Source: Alopecurus myosuroides (Eukaryota; Streptophyta; Magnoliopsida; Poales; Poaceae). From it: 64,000 nt of DNA. The notes beneath the pieces were generated by a model. It searched no databases. It was not told where the DNA came from and worked only from the letters and a program-made list of their open reading frames with translations. The stretch spans positions 112,414,019-112,478,018 of the forward strand of contig CM054061.1 of NCBI GenBank assembly GCA_028641055.1, written 5' to 3'. Shown here one piece after another: positions 33,741-45,056 of the stretch. Every line of letters starts with the position of its first letter. Position 1 is the first letter of the stretch. The position numbers and the translations under genes are program-made.

Positions 33741-34520
33741 TCATGTCCATCCCTCTGCGTCGGACAGGACGTCGTCGTCAACGAGGAGGTCCTCGTTCTC
33801 CCGGCGAGCTCGGAGTTCTCCTCCTCTAATCCCTCGAGAGTGGAGTCTCGAGTGACCAGCTCCTCTCTGGCGGTCACGCAGGGTCGCGTTGGCCTCCTGA
33901 AGAGACCCCACCTTGGCGTTGAGACGGTCACGGGCCCGACGTGTGGTCCGTAACTATCTCTCCAAGGCACGAGAGCGTGCAGTCGCGGTCTCTAAATCGA
34001 GCATCGTCTGCCCCAGATGGGTACAGAGAAGGCGGCACTCGGAGGCGGTGGTACGTTGCAAGACACCCATGTCGTCAAGACGACGCTGGGTGCGGTGGAG
34101 CAGGATCTCCATATCGTCCTGGTGTGCGCCAAGACCCGTCACGTCCTGAGACACGGCCATAGGTGTGCCGGTCTCTTCCCTCCTCCCGAGTAACTCATAG
34201 ACAGTCCCTAAGAAACGGTAGTCTCTTAGGTGAGCCAGGCGCACTATGGCCTCCTAGATCACGCGCACCGCTCCCTTCTGCCAGGAGCGCTCTACGGTGG
34301 CGATGAAGAACGCCTCTGCCGTAGGAGTAGTCAGTGGAGGGCGTATCACACACTCCACCAACCATTCCCCCTCTATGGGGGACCCAGTGATCACCCCTCC
34401 CCAAAGCTCGGGAACGGGGCGGTCAAGCAGCTCAGTCATCGCTACGAGTCGCCGCTCGAAGCGAAAAGGGGTGTCCCTGGCCAGTCCTAACTGGCAAGCC
34501 TCCGTGTACACGACATCCAT
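33741..34520 (-). pseudogene. Element C pre-gag ORF (ORF0) of unknown function
   Basis: A single minus-strand frame of 260 codons, broken only by two TAG stops (34254 and 33954), runs between the primer site and gag. It starts MDVVYTEACQLGLARDTPF 210 bases after the primer site, has a helical middle (EAIVRLAHLRDYRFLGTVYE) and a C-terminal coiled-coil-like segment (LNAKVGSLQEANATLRD). I do not recognise a catalytic motif. Element E has an ORF at the same position. Both TAGs are one base from CAG, consistent with decay of a formerly open frame. Confidence 0.6.
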
Positions 34521-34729
34521 CTACACAAAATTTTAGGTGAAGTTGAGTTAGTGTCCAAGCGTGCAAAATTTTAGAGTCGAACATGAAGTGACTTAATGTA
34601 GGTATAGTTTGAGAAAATAGGGAAGATGGGTGTAAGAATATTTTAAACATTAATCACTTAAGTATATTATTATATATTTATAGTACTAGTTGACGTCCAT
34701 GCTAACTAAGGGCTCCTAGGGTCAGGATA

Positions 34730-34741
34730 GCTCTGATACCA
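34730..34741 (-). other. Element C primer-binding site (initiator-Met tRNA type)
   Basis: Minus strand TGGTATCAGAGC, four bases inside the 5' LTR edge at 34746. This is the standard initiator-Met site, shared with D and E. Confidence 0.9.
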
Positions 34742-35019
34742 ACTTTGTAGGGGCCCCAAACCGGAAGGTTCAGAACCCCTCATATGCATAAATTCACGAT
34801 CCCAGGAAGATCAGTCGTGAACAACATACAAAAGTGGTACACAGATACAATATCCATTACACAAATAAAGGCAGTCTTACAAGCCAATGGTCACATGACC
34901 AAGTCTTTATTCACTGCCATGCAGGGCAGGCAAAGTCTTACAACAACTAAACAGCGGAAGATAAACGTAGCTAGCCCATGTCAAGTTTTCACCAACAGGC
35001 TGCTGACCGGGAGCCGGGC

Positions 35020-36379
35020 CTAGTTCGCGTAGTCGTCGGAATAGTACCCTTCCTCGTATTCCTCCTCGGGTGGTATCTCCTCAGAGTCTGGCAAGTATAT
35101 ACCAGGGGCGAAACCATAATGAGTATGTTTGAATGTACTCAACAAAACATCCTTTATACACTTACAAATGCATCATGCTTAATATGGTGGATAGGTAGGC
35201 CATACATCGGGCTCACTACCAATGATGTTCATGTAAGATGACACCATAGTTGCAGTCATATTAATCTGTATCTTTGTTGAAGAAGATACTTCAGAAGAAA
35301 ATAATATAGTTTTCTTTCCCTTGTAGGTATCGCATTTACAAGGGGTTTTATAAACTTTTTTATAAAAATAAAGTTCTCTTTGCAAAACTTCTTGGGACAG
35401 TATGCCCAATCTTCATCGGTACCTTCCAGGTACAACACTTCAAGTTTTGAAAACATTCTTTTGAAAACTTAGCACAATGCTAGCTACATGGCCTTTCAAC
35501 TGCCCATATCCGAGGGCTCGGCTATTCTGAATAGTTTTACTCTGCAGAGGTGGTAAACATTCCACTAGATCCATAACTCCACCATGGACCACCCATGGAT
35601 CGACACAACGACATGCAAGCACCAGAGAGTTGATCCTAACTGTCCACTCTGACACAAGCTAGTATATGCTCATTCCTTCAGGTGGGTTGTCTCCCCGGCA
35701 TCAGGTCCCGCCTTGCCTAGTCGGGAGGCCCAGCTGTCGCTTCCGGGGGGTAACTTAATCCCTCACTTTGTATGTCCCGTTACTCCCTCCTGGCGACACT
35801 TCGGTTCAGAGAATCAGCTTCTCTATAGCACCTTGGAATAAATCATACACTATCAAGTTCAAGTATCTAGATAGTCCCCATACCCATTTAGGGGTAGAGT
35901 GGCAGTACATCTTGGTTGTCCATCGAAGACTAGGTTATGTGCCTTTTGAAAACATTTGAAAAACACCTTCTTGTTTTCCCACCGGTGAACAAGGTTCCGC
36001 CTTTCCACCATAATCTCTTCGTAGAAAACACCTTTGTTTTGCAAAAGCACCTGTTTTAAAGTTGTCCACTTAGTGACTCAAGTTATTGTTTAAGACGGTA
36101 TTTACATACCTTATGGTGGCTAAGGGCTTGGTATCACCAAGTTGACTAATGACAAGAGATGTATAATATATATATAATATTAGTAATAGTATTCACCCAA
36201 TAAAATAGTTTTAGCAAACAAGTTTTGGAAACTTCAGAAGTAGATAATGCATAATTGTAGTGGGAATATAACAGCAAGCTTTAAGGATGGCTTTCCTTGG
36301 AGGTACTGAGGATCTTGGTCTTGCTCGCAACAAGAATGATAATAATATCCTCCCGTTCCGACTATTTCCTCGTCGTTTT
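35020..36379 (-). CDS. LTR-embedded spliced mini-gene of element C, 5' LTR copy (two terminal exons)
   Basis: Exon 36296-36379 (84 bases) follows acceptor CAG and encodes an acidic segment with a GGYYYHSCC block. It ends AAG, but the donor here reads GAAAG instead of GCAAG, so this copy may no longer splice. Exon 35020-35087 (68 bases) follows CTTGCCAG and ends DDYAN-stop. Lengths fit phase 1 at both ends (2+27 codons+1; 2+22 codons). No known domain. The 5' coding exon is not located. A possible donor, CCCCTAG/GTGAGC, lies near 37776. Confidence 0.4.
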
Positions 36380-38160
36380 CTGTCGTCGTAAAATAAAACA
36401 AAGCATCTTATCAGAACCTTACTAAGCCATAACTTGACTCAAACAAAAGATACAGCAAGCAATGAGCACACCCAAAAATAATACACAAGCTTCAAGAATA
36501 ATTTCACTCAAACATGCATCCATAATGATAATAATATTCCCTATCACTACCACAACTACTAGAGCTGAACTAGTTTGTTTTTCAACCAAATGAGATGGAA
36601 CCAGTGGGTGTTCCACTAGGTTTTCCATTTCATTTTAGAGGTATTATGCCTCTGGTCCATCTTGTGGAAGTAAAATAATTCATGGCAAAAAATACTACTA
36701 CTTGCTATAGTGAAAACATTTCTACTAGCAATAAATAATCAAGCCTATACATGCATTTCTTAAAAGACTTAAGGTAACTTACAGAGAAGGAAATATGTAA
36801 ATAACAGTACCAAAATGTTACTGGATCCAAGTAAAAATACTTCTACAACTAGGATAAAAATCTAGCAAAACATTCCATCCCAACTATTAAATAAAATAAA
36901 AACTAGGGATTCCTACTATGCCCATTTTAATGTCCACACCAATACTAAGCATGCATGGATTTTTCTTAACATGGCATCTCTGTGAATAAAATTACCTAAG
37001 CTCACTCCATATATCATTTATACATGCTAGAAAACAGATTGGCACAATCAAACAATGATTTACATACTAACTATATTCATTTTATTTCTAACAGAAATAT
37101 GCATTTTCTTAGATCTGTCCTCGAATTAACTAGAGCTCAAAAATTTACACCAGTCTAGGAATACATAGATCTACCTAATATCTAACAGATCCAATTGGAT
37201 CTGCATCAAAAAGTGCTTTAAAATAAATCCTAAAAATCACAGATCAGGCTATTGGGGTGAGGTCAAGTCCTACTGGTAGATCCAGTCAAGATCTATTCTA
37301 GGAATTTTAGTTTGCTCATTTTAGACATTCCATTCAAAAGTTATGCCATAAACATTCTCACAGACAGTCCTTAGTTCAAGATTTTTCATTTGCTTTGTGT
37401 TCATCCAAATCCAGATCTGCTTGTTGCCATCGTTCAAGATTTCGTTCAGGCACCTCTGTGAATTTTTGCACATTTTATGGTTGAGATTAACATTTTCATT
37501 TTCGTATAAAGCAAACAGACGTTTTCCTGGATATTTAGAAAAAGAAATAAACACAGCGCAGTGGGCTGGTCAACGCCTGGGGCGCGGCCCAACTGCGCTC
37601 GGCGGCCCACCTCGCTTCCGCGACGCGCAGGAACGGGCGTACCGCTTCGCCGTTTAAGCGTGGCCGCAGATCCAGAGATCTACGGAGCACAGCCACTCTC
37701 CTTTCTCTCTCCCTCTTTCTATTTCTTCTCCGGCGAGCGCACGGAGACCTGCGGCGAGAAACGAGCGAGGCTCACCTAGGGGGGTTGCAGGGCCAAGGGA
37801 AGAGGTCGGGGAAGTCTCATGTGCTCGATGCAGTGTAGCGGTACAGCAGCAACGGCGCGGGCTCGCTCCAATCGACGGCGCCGTGCTCGGGTTCCACAGC
37901 GGCTCCGGCGAGGTCCTCGGCTCTGCTGCAAATGAGGGGAGGTGGCGCGGCTCAGGGTGGGGCTACGGAGGTAGGGGAGTGCGTTTAGGTGGGTGGGAGA
38001 GGCTGTGGTGGAGTGTGCGGGGCGTATTTTGCCCCGTGCTGTCGCGGTGGCCACGGGGAAATTGGCGCTACCGCGGGCAGCTCGGAGACATCGGGTGGGT
38101 TGGGGAGTGACAGTGAGGTGAGGGGAAGGTGGTGCACTGGGGTAGGGACTCGGGGTTTGT

Positions 38161-38167
38161 TTATATA
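38161..38167 (-). promoter_or_regulatory. TATA box in element C 5' LTR
   Basis: Minus strand CTCTATATAAAC within a GC-rich region about 1.2 kb into the LTR, conserved in the other LTR. Transcription starting here would leave more than 3 kb of LTR in the transcript. Confidence 0.65.
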
Positions 38168-39346
38168 GAGGTGGCGACGGTGGCGCACGCTCGGGCGTGT
38201 CCGTGTGCCCGCGGCGAGCTCGTGCACGCCCTGGCACGACCCGGGTCGCTCTCTCCGGCCCCGTGGGAGGTTCCAACGCGTCGAAGGAGGTTCGCCGTCC
38301 ACTTGCACCGTGCCAGGTCGCGGAATACACTGGAGAACGCCACTGTGGCTCGGGATAGGGAGCAGCCTGTCAGGCGCCCATCCCTGCCTCCCGTTTCTCC
38401 CCTCTCTGAAGTCACCTCTCTCTCTCTCATTTTAGTCAAACGCATTGCAAGTTGAGGTGCAGAGCAGGGAGTGGTTGGGTCCAGCTTCTAGAAGCACCAA
38501 TCCGTGCTCAAAAATATTGATCGAGCAAAAAGTTCTAATCATTGGAAAATTGCTCTAGTTCACTGTTTCTGAAAACGAAAATTCAGTTAAGTTTCAGTTA
38601 GTGAAATTTTTGCTAAGTGTTAAGAAAAACAGAGAGCTAAGCTGAATGTTGGGTTTGTTTTCAGGCCTTTAAAATTCTTTAAATTTCATTTCCCAAGCAT
38701 GGTTCTGTTAAGCATCTTTAGTACTTTCCAAAACAGCAAAAAGATTTAAATTTGAATAACCATTGCTTGGTGAAAACAAGGTGGAAAGAGTGCTAGTTGG
38801 TGTTTTCACTGTTTTCCAAAATTTCACTTTTCTGCCTTATTTCTTAGCATAAAACCTTCAAGCAAAACATTGTTTTTGTGATTCCATTTTCTCAACTAGC
38901 TTATCCAAAATGTAGTATATATATTCAAGATCACATTGGTGACTTGAAATTCCAAAATGTGAAATTTTATATTATGAATAACAAGGGTGCAAAACTCTTA
39001 CTAGTCTTGTTTTTCAAGTCTGTTTTATTTTGAAAAACATGTGTTTTCACTTTGGTTAATTTGTTTTATTGATCCCACTTGATTTAATATTCCATTATCA
39101 GTTGTTTTCAATATTTCCACATGGGTCTTGAGTTAGGGCAGCAAGAATTATAAAAATACAAATAATCCAAAGGTGATCAAAAACATCAGAAACATGTGAT
39201 TGGTTTTAAAAAGAAATCCTTGCTTGCATAGATAGTCATAGCTCAATACAACATGATGGATTACACAAGGGCCATAAAAAGTTTTTGTTGGCTCTAAAAT
39301 TTGGATTCCTTGTGTGATACAAGTGTGCTAAAATTGGGGTGTGACA

Positions 39347-42275
39347 CTTCATCTGTTCGAACTCGGCGCGCTCTGCGTCGCGTTCTTTCTTCAGTTCTGC
39401 TTCTCGGGTGGCTAGCTGCTGCTGCACCTCGGCAGGTTTCAAGCAGTCAAGATGCTCCTCACGAAACTGTTTGGCATCTTCTGCGGAGAGAACAACATGG
39501 TGAGCTGAATAACAAAGAAAAAGGAGAAACACAAGCAGAGCAGACGGCAACTCACCTTCCATTTTCTTGATGGTGCTCTCAACATGGCAGTGTTCGTGCT
39601 CCTTTGCCATCGCCTGAAATTTTCCTGCAGAGTAGAAGGAGTTAGAGCAAAGAGCAAACGCGGGCATAAACACAAAACGCATTAACCGAATAGCTAGAAG
39701 CTTACTCTCAATTTCCGAAATTTGGAGGGCGCGATCCACTGCAGCCTTCTCCGTTTCGGCATCACTCTTGCGCTCTTTTTCCAGGGCCTCAATGCGCCTC
39801 TTTGCGATGCTGTGATTCCAGAGCAGCCGCCGGAACAGATTCGTCCTCTTCATGAGGTTATTCTGTGAATAAGAAAGAAAAGGAGTTAGACAGTGTTTTG
39901 AAGATTTGGCCCGAGAAGACGGCAACTCGGTTGAGTACTCGTCTACTCGGCCTGAATCTCGGGGACTGGGTAGTGTCTAAGGAGAAAAAGAAGATGGCTA
40001 AGGAGAAAAAGAAGAATAGAAGAGAAGAAAAGTCGCAACTCGGAACAAGCAAACGAAACTTACAGCGTAGGTCTGCTCAATGTCTTCGGCAGCTTTGTGG
40101 TGAACGAACAGCTTCGCGGCCAGCGTGCTTGTGTTGGAGGCAATGGTCATGGGATTCTAGCCCATGTCAGCTTTGTTCCAGTCGATACGCCAGTGGTCCA
40201 GCGGGCCCACGGTCATGCCATCCCAAGTCTTGTTGCCATGGGCGGCGCTTTCCCACACCTAGTCGATGAAGCCTACTCGGTCAATCATCTGCTGGAGCCC
40301 CTCGGATTGCACCTCAGTCTCTTGGGCCTCGCCTGAGTAGAACGCAAGGGTTTTCTTCTTCTCCGGCAACTTGGCGTCCACCGCCTTCGCCTGGATGCCC
40401 TTCGTAAGGGTGATCCGCTGCTTGCCCTTGCTCAACTCAATACTGTGCTGCTTGGCCATCTGCAGCATGTAGGGCAGGAAGCTGGGTTGCGGCTGAGTAG
40501 CGCTCGATCCTTCGCCCGCGCCATCGGAACTGCCAGGAGCGCCAAGTGCAAGCCGCACGCTCTTCGCGGCAGGCTTCACGGGTAACTTCGGCGGCGGTAT
40601 CATAGCAGAATCCTGCGCAGCATTGCACGGCGGATTCCTGCGAACTGGGGCATCAAGCTGAACGGCTTTCTTGCCGGTAACATCCGTCTGAGAAGCAGAC
40701 GGAATTATTTGGCATGAAGTGGGAAGAGGCTGCTGAGATGCAGCCTTCTTGGTGCCTTGCTTGGGAGGAGGGCTCGGCGCGCTCTTCTGCGTGCTCTGCT
40801 TGGCTGGAGGGCTTGGCGCAGTCTTGGTCTTCTTTTGAGGTCGTGGAGGGCTCGGTGCAGTAGGTGGAGTAACCTGCTGGGTAGGCGGCACAAGGGGCCG
40901 GCTACCCGGCGCAGCGTCCGGCTGCGCTTGGTCCTGCGGGTTTTGCTCCACCGCAGTCGTCTCAACCCGCTGCTCGGCAGCGGGATCGGGTCGTACATCT
41001 TCTGGTTCTTCTACCCGCGGCTGGGCCGCAGGGTCGTCTTGAACAGCAGCTTCGTTCTCCGGCTGCTCCAGATTCTCGTCTTGCCACTCAAGGGCGGCAT
41101 GGTCTTGGTTCTCGGTGTCTTGTTCGATATTCTCCCCAGCTGAGGCAGCTGGGGGAGAAGGAGGCGTCTCATCGTGAGCAGCATCCTGCCCGCTCTCGTC
41201 CGCGCGGGCCCGCTACTCCTGGTCCATGTCTTGGGCACCAGCGCCCATGTCCTGGGTGTTGGCGTGTTCTTCTTCTTCTGCCTTCACGGGAGAGGACGCA
41301 CGCGTCCTATCCCGTGTTGCAGGCTCGTCCTCATCCTCGGAGAGATCGACGAGTTGCTCGAGGTCGATGAAAGATTTCCTCTTTGAGGTGGTGGAAGCTG
41401 CAGCAGCATCAGCGTCCAGAGGATCGCTGAAGGAGAAAGGGAATTCAGAAAAAGGGGAGGGAAAGAGAACACCGAGAAGCAGCAGCAGAATATAACTTAG
41501 AGGGAAATTACTTACCCTTTGCGGGTAGGGAGTGGCCTTCTGCCGGAGACCTTCTTCTTCTTCTCGGGCTTCTTGGCTTTCTTGGCAGCAGGCTATTGGG
41601 CACCGCTACCCGTCCTCTTCCGAGTAGTAGGAGCAGCCAGTGCAATAGGATCAACATCGAGGGCGTCCTCCTCTTCCTCGTCCGCCTCGGGGTCATCTGC
41701 AGAGTAGAGGAGAAAAAGGAGTTGAGAAGCGGAAAGGGAAATTGGATTGCGCTACTCTCAGCTAGAGAGGCGAACTCAGTCACCTTCTTCGTCGTCCTCG
41801 GACCAGTCCCGAATGGACGCGTCCACTTGGTGCTTACCCGGCTGTTCGGCGCGAGGGACACAGAGGGTGGCCTGGGTGTCATAGGCGGTCTCGTCATCCT
41901 CTTCTTGGTCTTTGCTCCAGTTGGCCTCGAAGCGTTCCTCATTTTCAACACGCTGGCGATCAATATGCTGGAAAGACAAGCAGGCAATGCAAATCAGTTG
42001 AGCACAAAGCTAAGGAACCCTACCCGGTACGGGATGCAAACACAAAGCATATTTGCCAAAGGGTCTCTACTCGACATGGCGTGCCAACACAAAGCACATA
42101 AAGCCAACGAGATGCTAAGGGTCTCTACTCGACATGGTGTGCAAACACAAAGCACATAAAGCCAATGAGATGCTAGTAGTGTCCTACTCGGCGCAGCATG
42201 CAAAGACTAAGCATACCAAGCTGGAAAGCCACCTACTCGGTATCAGAATGCAGAGATAAAGCACAAAGGGCTAAC
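39347..42275 (-). pseudogene. Element B antisense gene, exons 2 to 7
   Basis: Exons read from splice signals on the minus strand: 41784-41967, 41516-41696, 40064-41426, 39706-39862, 39556-39624, and 39347-39480 continuing at 19935. Each has an AG acceptor and a GT donor (several are GTAAGT or GTGAGT), and the frame is kept across the first three junctions. The protein has an acidic part, a Lys-rich part, a long Pro/Ala/Gln/Ser-rich region (40500-41200) and coiled-coil exons. In-frame stops occur near 41600, 41215 and 40260. Element C interrupts exon 7. Confidence 0.65.
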
Positions 42276-43184
42276 CTGTTCGATTGGCTTGTCACGGCCA
42301 TACGGCACGAAGCCGTATTGCCAGTTGTCGGTGAGGCCGGTCTTCATGATGGAGCGTGCCCAGACGGCTACGTCCGCCGTGTTGAGCTCGAAGGTGGTGG
42401 TCCTCGTGCAATCCCTGCTGCCTCTCATGTAGCACATGATGTGGGAGCGACGCTGAAGCGGGAGCACTCTCCGCGAGATCCAGCACGCGATGGGATCATC
42501 GCGCTTGAATCCTAGCTCCCTCAGCTCGGCAAGGCGCTTCTCAATCTGAAGGATGTCACCTTGACTCTTGGGCTTGTATCCCCAATTCTGCTGGGTGGGC
42601 GGCGTGTTCGTCCACTTGGGGATCCCTATCCGGTCCGTGACTTGCGCTCCCTCTTCAGCGGGAACGTTCTTGACGTAGAGGAAGGTGCGCTGCCACTTGC
42701 GCACCGTGTCGAGCCCCTTGATGCGCGGTTGGTTGGTGGAGCCGCGCTGCAGCATCATGGCGCTTCCCGTATTCGTCATGGTGCGGGAGCTCTCTGTACT
42801 TCCAGGCTTAGGGACGCTCAGCTTCCGGAAAAAGAAGTAGCGCGCCCAGGTATGCACCATTGGGCGCACACCCAGGAACGCCTCGAAGACCACGGCGTGG
42901 TACACGAGCATCACCATGGCGTTGGGAGGCAGGTGGTGCGGCTGCAGCCCGAAGTGATTCAAGAAATCCTTGAAGAAATCGGACACTGGCAGGCCGAATC
43001 CTCGCTTGAAGTGGGCGAGGAAGACGACGAACTCGTCCGCCTCCGGCGTGGGGACGATCTCGCCGTCCGGTTTCCTACACCGCACACCGGGAGGAACACG
43101 GCGAGTATTGACCAACCATTGGCAATCCTCCGCCGTGACCTCAGATCCCGCCCATCCGACGCGGGCGTCGTCATCGCAAGCCAT
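42276..43184 (-). pseudogene. Element B antisense gene, exon 1 (putative gypsy-type transposon domain, PF04195-like)
   Basis: Starts MACDDDARVGWAGSEVTAED at 43184 and runs 303 codons to a CAG/GTTAG donor. It contains LPVSDFFKDFLNHFGLQPHH, LPPNAMVMLVYHAVVFEAFL and later WQYGFVPYGRD, characteristic of plant proteins labelled putative gypsy-type transposon (Transposase_28). Exon 1 itself has no stop. It pairs with the homologous block of element A. The biochemical role is unknown; antisense genes at this place are a feature of some Tat-like elements. Confidence 0.8.
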
Positions 43185-43368
43185 GAGGAGAAGATGCTTT
43201 GGTGGAAGATTTGTGGATATTTGGTGGAGGAGTTGCTAGCTTTCCGGCGTCGCACGGAGCAGCGGCACTGCCAGGATGCGCGGCGGCGGAGTGCTCTGCG
43301 GCGGCGGAAAGGCGAAGAGGCAGGAGGTGAATGCGAGCAGGAAAGAGAAGGAGGGGTTACCGAGGGGG

Positions 43369-43375
43369 TATATAT
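43369..43375 (-). promoter_or_regulatory. TATA box of the element B antisense gene
   Basis: Minus strand GAGATATATACCCCC, 185 bases upstream of the ATG at 43184, with a pyrimidine-rich leader between. It lies about 500 bases inside the 3' LTR, so it is independent of the LTR promoter. Confidence 0.65.
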
Positions 43376-43889
43376 CTCTCCCCTCGGGTTTCCGTTACCC
43401 GCGGAGTTAGTGGGATCAGTTGTGCATGGAGATCGTGCGACGTGGGATGCGAGTCGGTTAGAAACGCACACAACGCATATCGCGCGCGTAACGGGCGCAA
43501 TTGATCCCACGTCGAGATCGTGGGCTGATAAATGCAGTTGAAGTGACCTAACGGGCCAGTGGGCCCTGGTCGTAGTGATGGGCGTGTGACCTGTCATATC
43601 CCAGGCACCGAGGCGTCGGGGGTACGAGAGCGTGACACGTGTCCAGTAGCAATGCGGAGAGATGGATTCGCTCTGCCACGCTGAGATTCTGTTCGAAATT
43701 TCGCAAAGTCGTTTTACTCGGCGACAGAGAAGAGAGATGGTGCTATTCGGAGAAGAAGCAATTCAAGCAGGAGATGAAGGCTACTCGGAGGTGCTACTTG
43801 GCATCTTGGAGTTCAAAGACAAAGATTTGTTTTAAGCTGGAAGAGCCCAGTGAACAAGTTCGCAGGACCCTACCAGCTTCGGGGACTAA
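43376..43889 (+). other. Element B 3' untranslated region and polypurine site
   Basis: No sense coding sequence recognised. It ends CTTCGGGGACTAA just before the LTR, the G-rich plus-strand primer site. Confidence 0.6.
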
Positions 43890-44745
43890 TGTCGGGGGGT
43901 TACCCCCGAGTAGGGTAAAGGCAAGTACTAAAGGCAAGATCAGAAGAGACGTTTGGCAGAGTAGCTGGCTACCCGGTACTCGCTACCCGGTCGACTGCTA
44001 TTCGGCCATGCATGCTGATGGCCAGGAGAGAGAATCAAGGAAATTATATTCCTCCGAGTAGAGGAAGTGGTCCGAGTAGGGAGAGTGAGCTCCTACTCGG
44101 GCCAGAAGTCAAAGGAGCCGTTCTGACACAGGATCCCGCATATCCTGGGTCTGTACTAGTGCACTGTTCATCTTCAGAGCGCGTGCTTATCCGTGCCAGG
44201 GTGTCAGCAGGACGGCGCAGGTTAGGGGGCCTACCCTGTGGCCGTGACAGTGATAACAGAACGTCATCTTGGTTTTGCACAACGAATTTGCACACAAGAC
44301 AAACTAGGAAGCCAAAGCTGTCAGCGAGAAGCTGGAAGTGTGCAGTGTGCACACTATGTCGACATCTGTTTGTACTTTTCCATCTTGGATGTATTCGGCT
44401 GGGCACCAGTATATAAGGTGCCCTGCTCCCTCCTCTGCGAGGGTCGCTGCCTTGGAGAGAACACTTAGCATACGCATCACGTAAAGAGAAGAGTGGCTAC
44501 TCGGCTATAGGCCAAAACTGTACTGTGGCTACTCGGTGACACACACATATAAAGAAAGAAAGGCAGGAGTAGGGGTTTTACCTCCACACGAGGGCCCTGA
44601 ACCTGGGTAGATCTTGTTGTTTGCAGTGCTTGACTCATCATACACGCGGCTACTCGCTGCGTGATCCCTCCCCGAGCACCTCCAGCGTCCATCGACCCCA
44701 TCCGATTAGCCATCCTATGGCATCTGTCGTGATCCCACCACGACA
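43890..44745 (+). repeat. Element B 3' LTR
   Basis: 856 bases from TGTCGGGGGGTTACC to CACCACGACA, followed by target duplication GTAAC (44746-44750). It has a TATA-like CACCAGTATATAAGG near 44405, as in the 5' LTR. Confidence 0.95.
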
Positions 44746-45051
44746 GTAACCCAACTATCTATATAAAGCCGGACGAGAGAGAAGAAACATGCAGACGATA
44801 AGCTAGAAGCCAACTCGCCGAGAAGTTGATCCACGCCGAGTTAGCGAAACCCTAATCACATTGTACTTTGTATACTTCAGGCTTCATCCCTGATTTAGTG
44901 AGATTGCAGGAGTAGGAATGCCGCCTAGTTGCGACGTACCGAACCTAGGTAAACTTGGTGTTCCTGGTTGTCGTATTACCACGTCCCCCCACGTCTCTAC
45001 CGGTAGTCTCATGGCACCCCCGTCTATGAAATATACTACGATGACTCGACA
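44746..45051 (+). repeat. Element A 3' LTR, second part
   Basis: After the target duplication of B, the sequence CCAACTATCTATATAAAGCC continues the element A LTR and matches 5594-5895 of its 5' LTR to the end GACTCGACA. It is followed by GTTAT (45052-45056), the right target duplication of A. Confidence 0.9.
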
Positions 45052-45056
45052 GTTAT

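Larger units (their letters stand above)
19936..39346 (-). mobile_element. Element C: chromovirus-type Ty3/gypsy retrotransposon with ~4.6-kb LTRs
   Basis: On the minus strand it starts TGTCACACCCC (39346) and ends GGGGCCCCTACA. LTRs are 34746-39346 (5') and 19936-28848 (3', containing element D). Near-matching target duplications CTGCA (19931-19935) and CTTCA (39347-39351) flank it. Order on the minus strand is primer site, pre-gag ORF, gag with CCHC, protease, RT, RNase H, integrase, chromodomain-like tail, polypurine tract. All coding pieces sit in few frames but have stops and frameshifts. The insertion cuts exon 7 of the element B antisense gene. Confidence 0.9.
34746..39346 (-). repeat. 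Element C 5' LTR
   Basis: 4601 bases, uninterrupted. On the minus strand it runs from TGTCACACCCCAAT to GGGGCCCCTACA. It holds AT-rich U3 sequence (38460-39346), a GC-rich promoter block (37560-38460), AT-rich intron-like sequence, and two small exons before the end. Confidence 0.9.
10297..44745 (+). mobile_element. Element B: Tat-like Ty3/gypsy retrotransposon with antisense gene, interrupted by C
   Basis: LTRs at 10297-11145 and 43890-44745 start with TGTCGGGGGGTTACCCCC; the 3' copy ends CACGACA. Flanking target duplications are CTAAC and GTAAC (one mismatch). Plus-strand order is gag, protease, reverse transcriptase, RNase H, a second plant-type RNase H, integrase; then an antisense multi-exon gene, a purine-rich site and the 3' LTR. 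RT-RH-second RH-IN order defines the Tat lineage. Pol carries three stops and two frameshifts, and the primer site is deleted, so this copy cannot move by itself. Confidence 0.9.
5347..45051 (+). mobile_element. Element A: non-autonomous Tat-like LTR retrotransposon, interrupted by B
   Basis: Bounded by TGTCGG...CGACA LTRs and by a perfect 5-base target duplication GTTAT at 5342-5346 and 45052-45056. The order is 5' LTR 5347-5895, primer site at 5898, gag-N-terminus-like sequence, an antisense gene, a purine-rich site just before 10051, then the 3' LTR split by element B (10051-10296 and 44751-45051). No gag core, protease, reverse transcriptase, RNase H or integrase sequence was found between the LTRs. 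It would therefore depend on proteins from a relative. Its primer site and antisense gene place it with the Tat-like gypsy elements. Confidence 0.85.

Noticed and set aside
37776..37860. First coding exon of the element C LTR mini-gene ending at CCCCTAG/GTGAGC
   Set aside because: The donor looks good, but the frame that would join the acidic exons has no ATG upstream before a stop. Not annotated.
42561..43541. Plus-strand open frame of 326 codons
   Set aside because: Shadow of exon 1 of the antisense gene, whose minus-strand reading has conserved family motifs.
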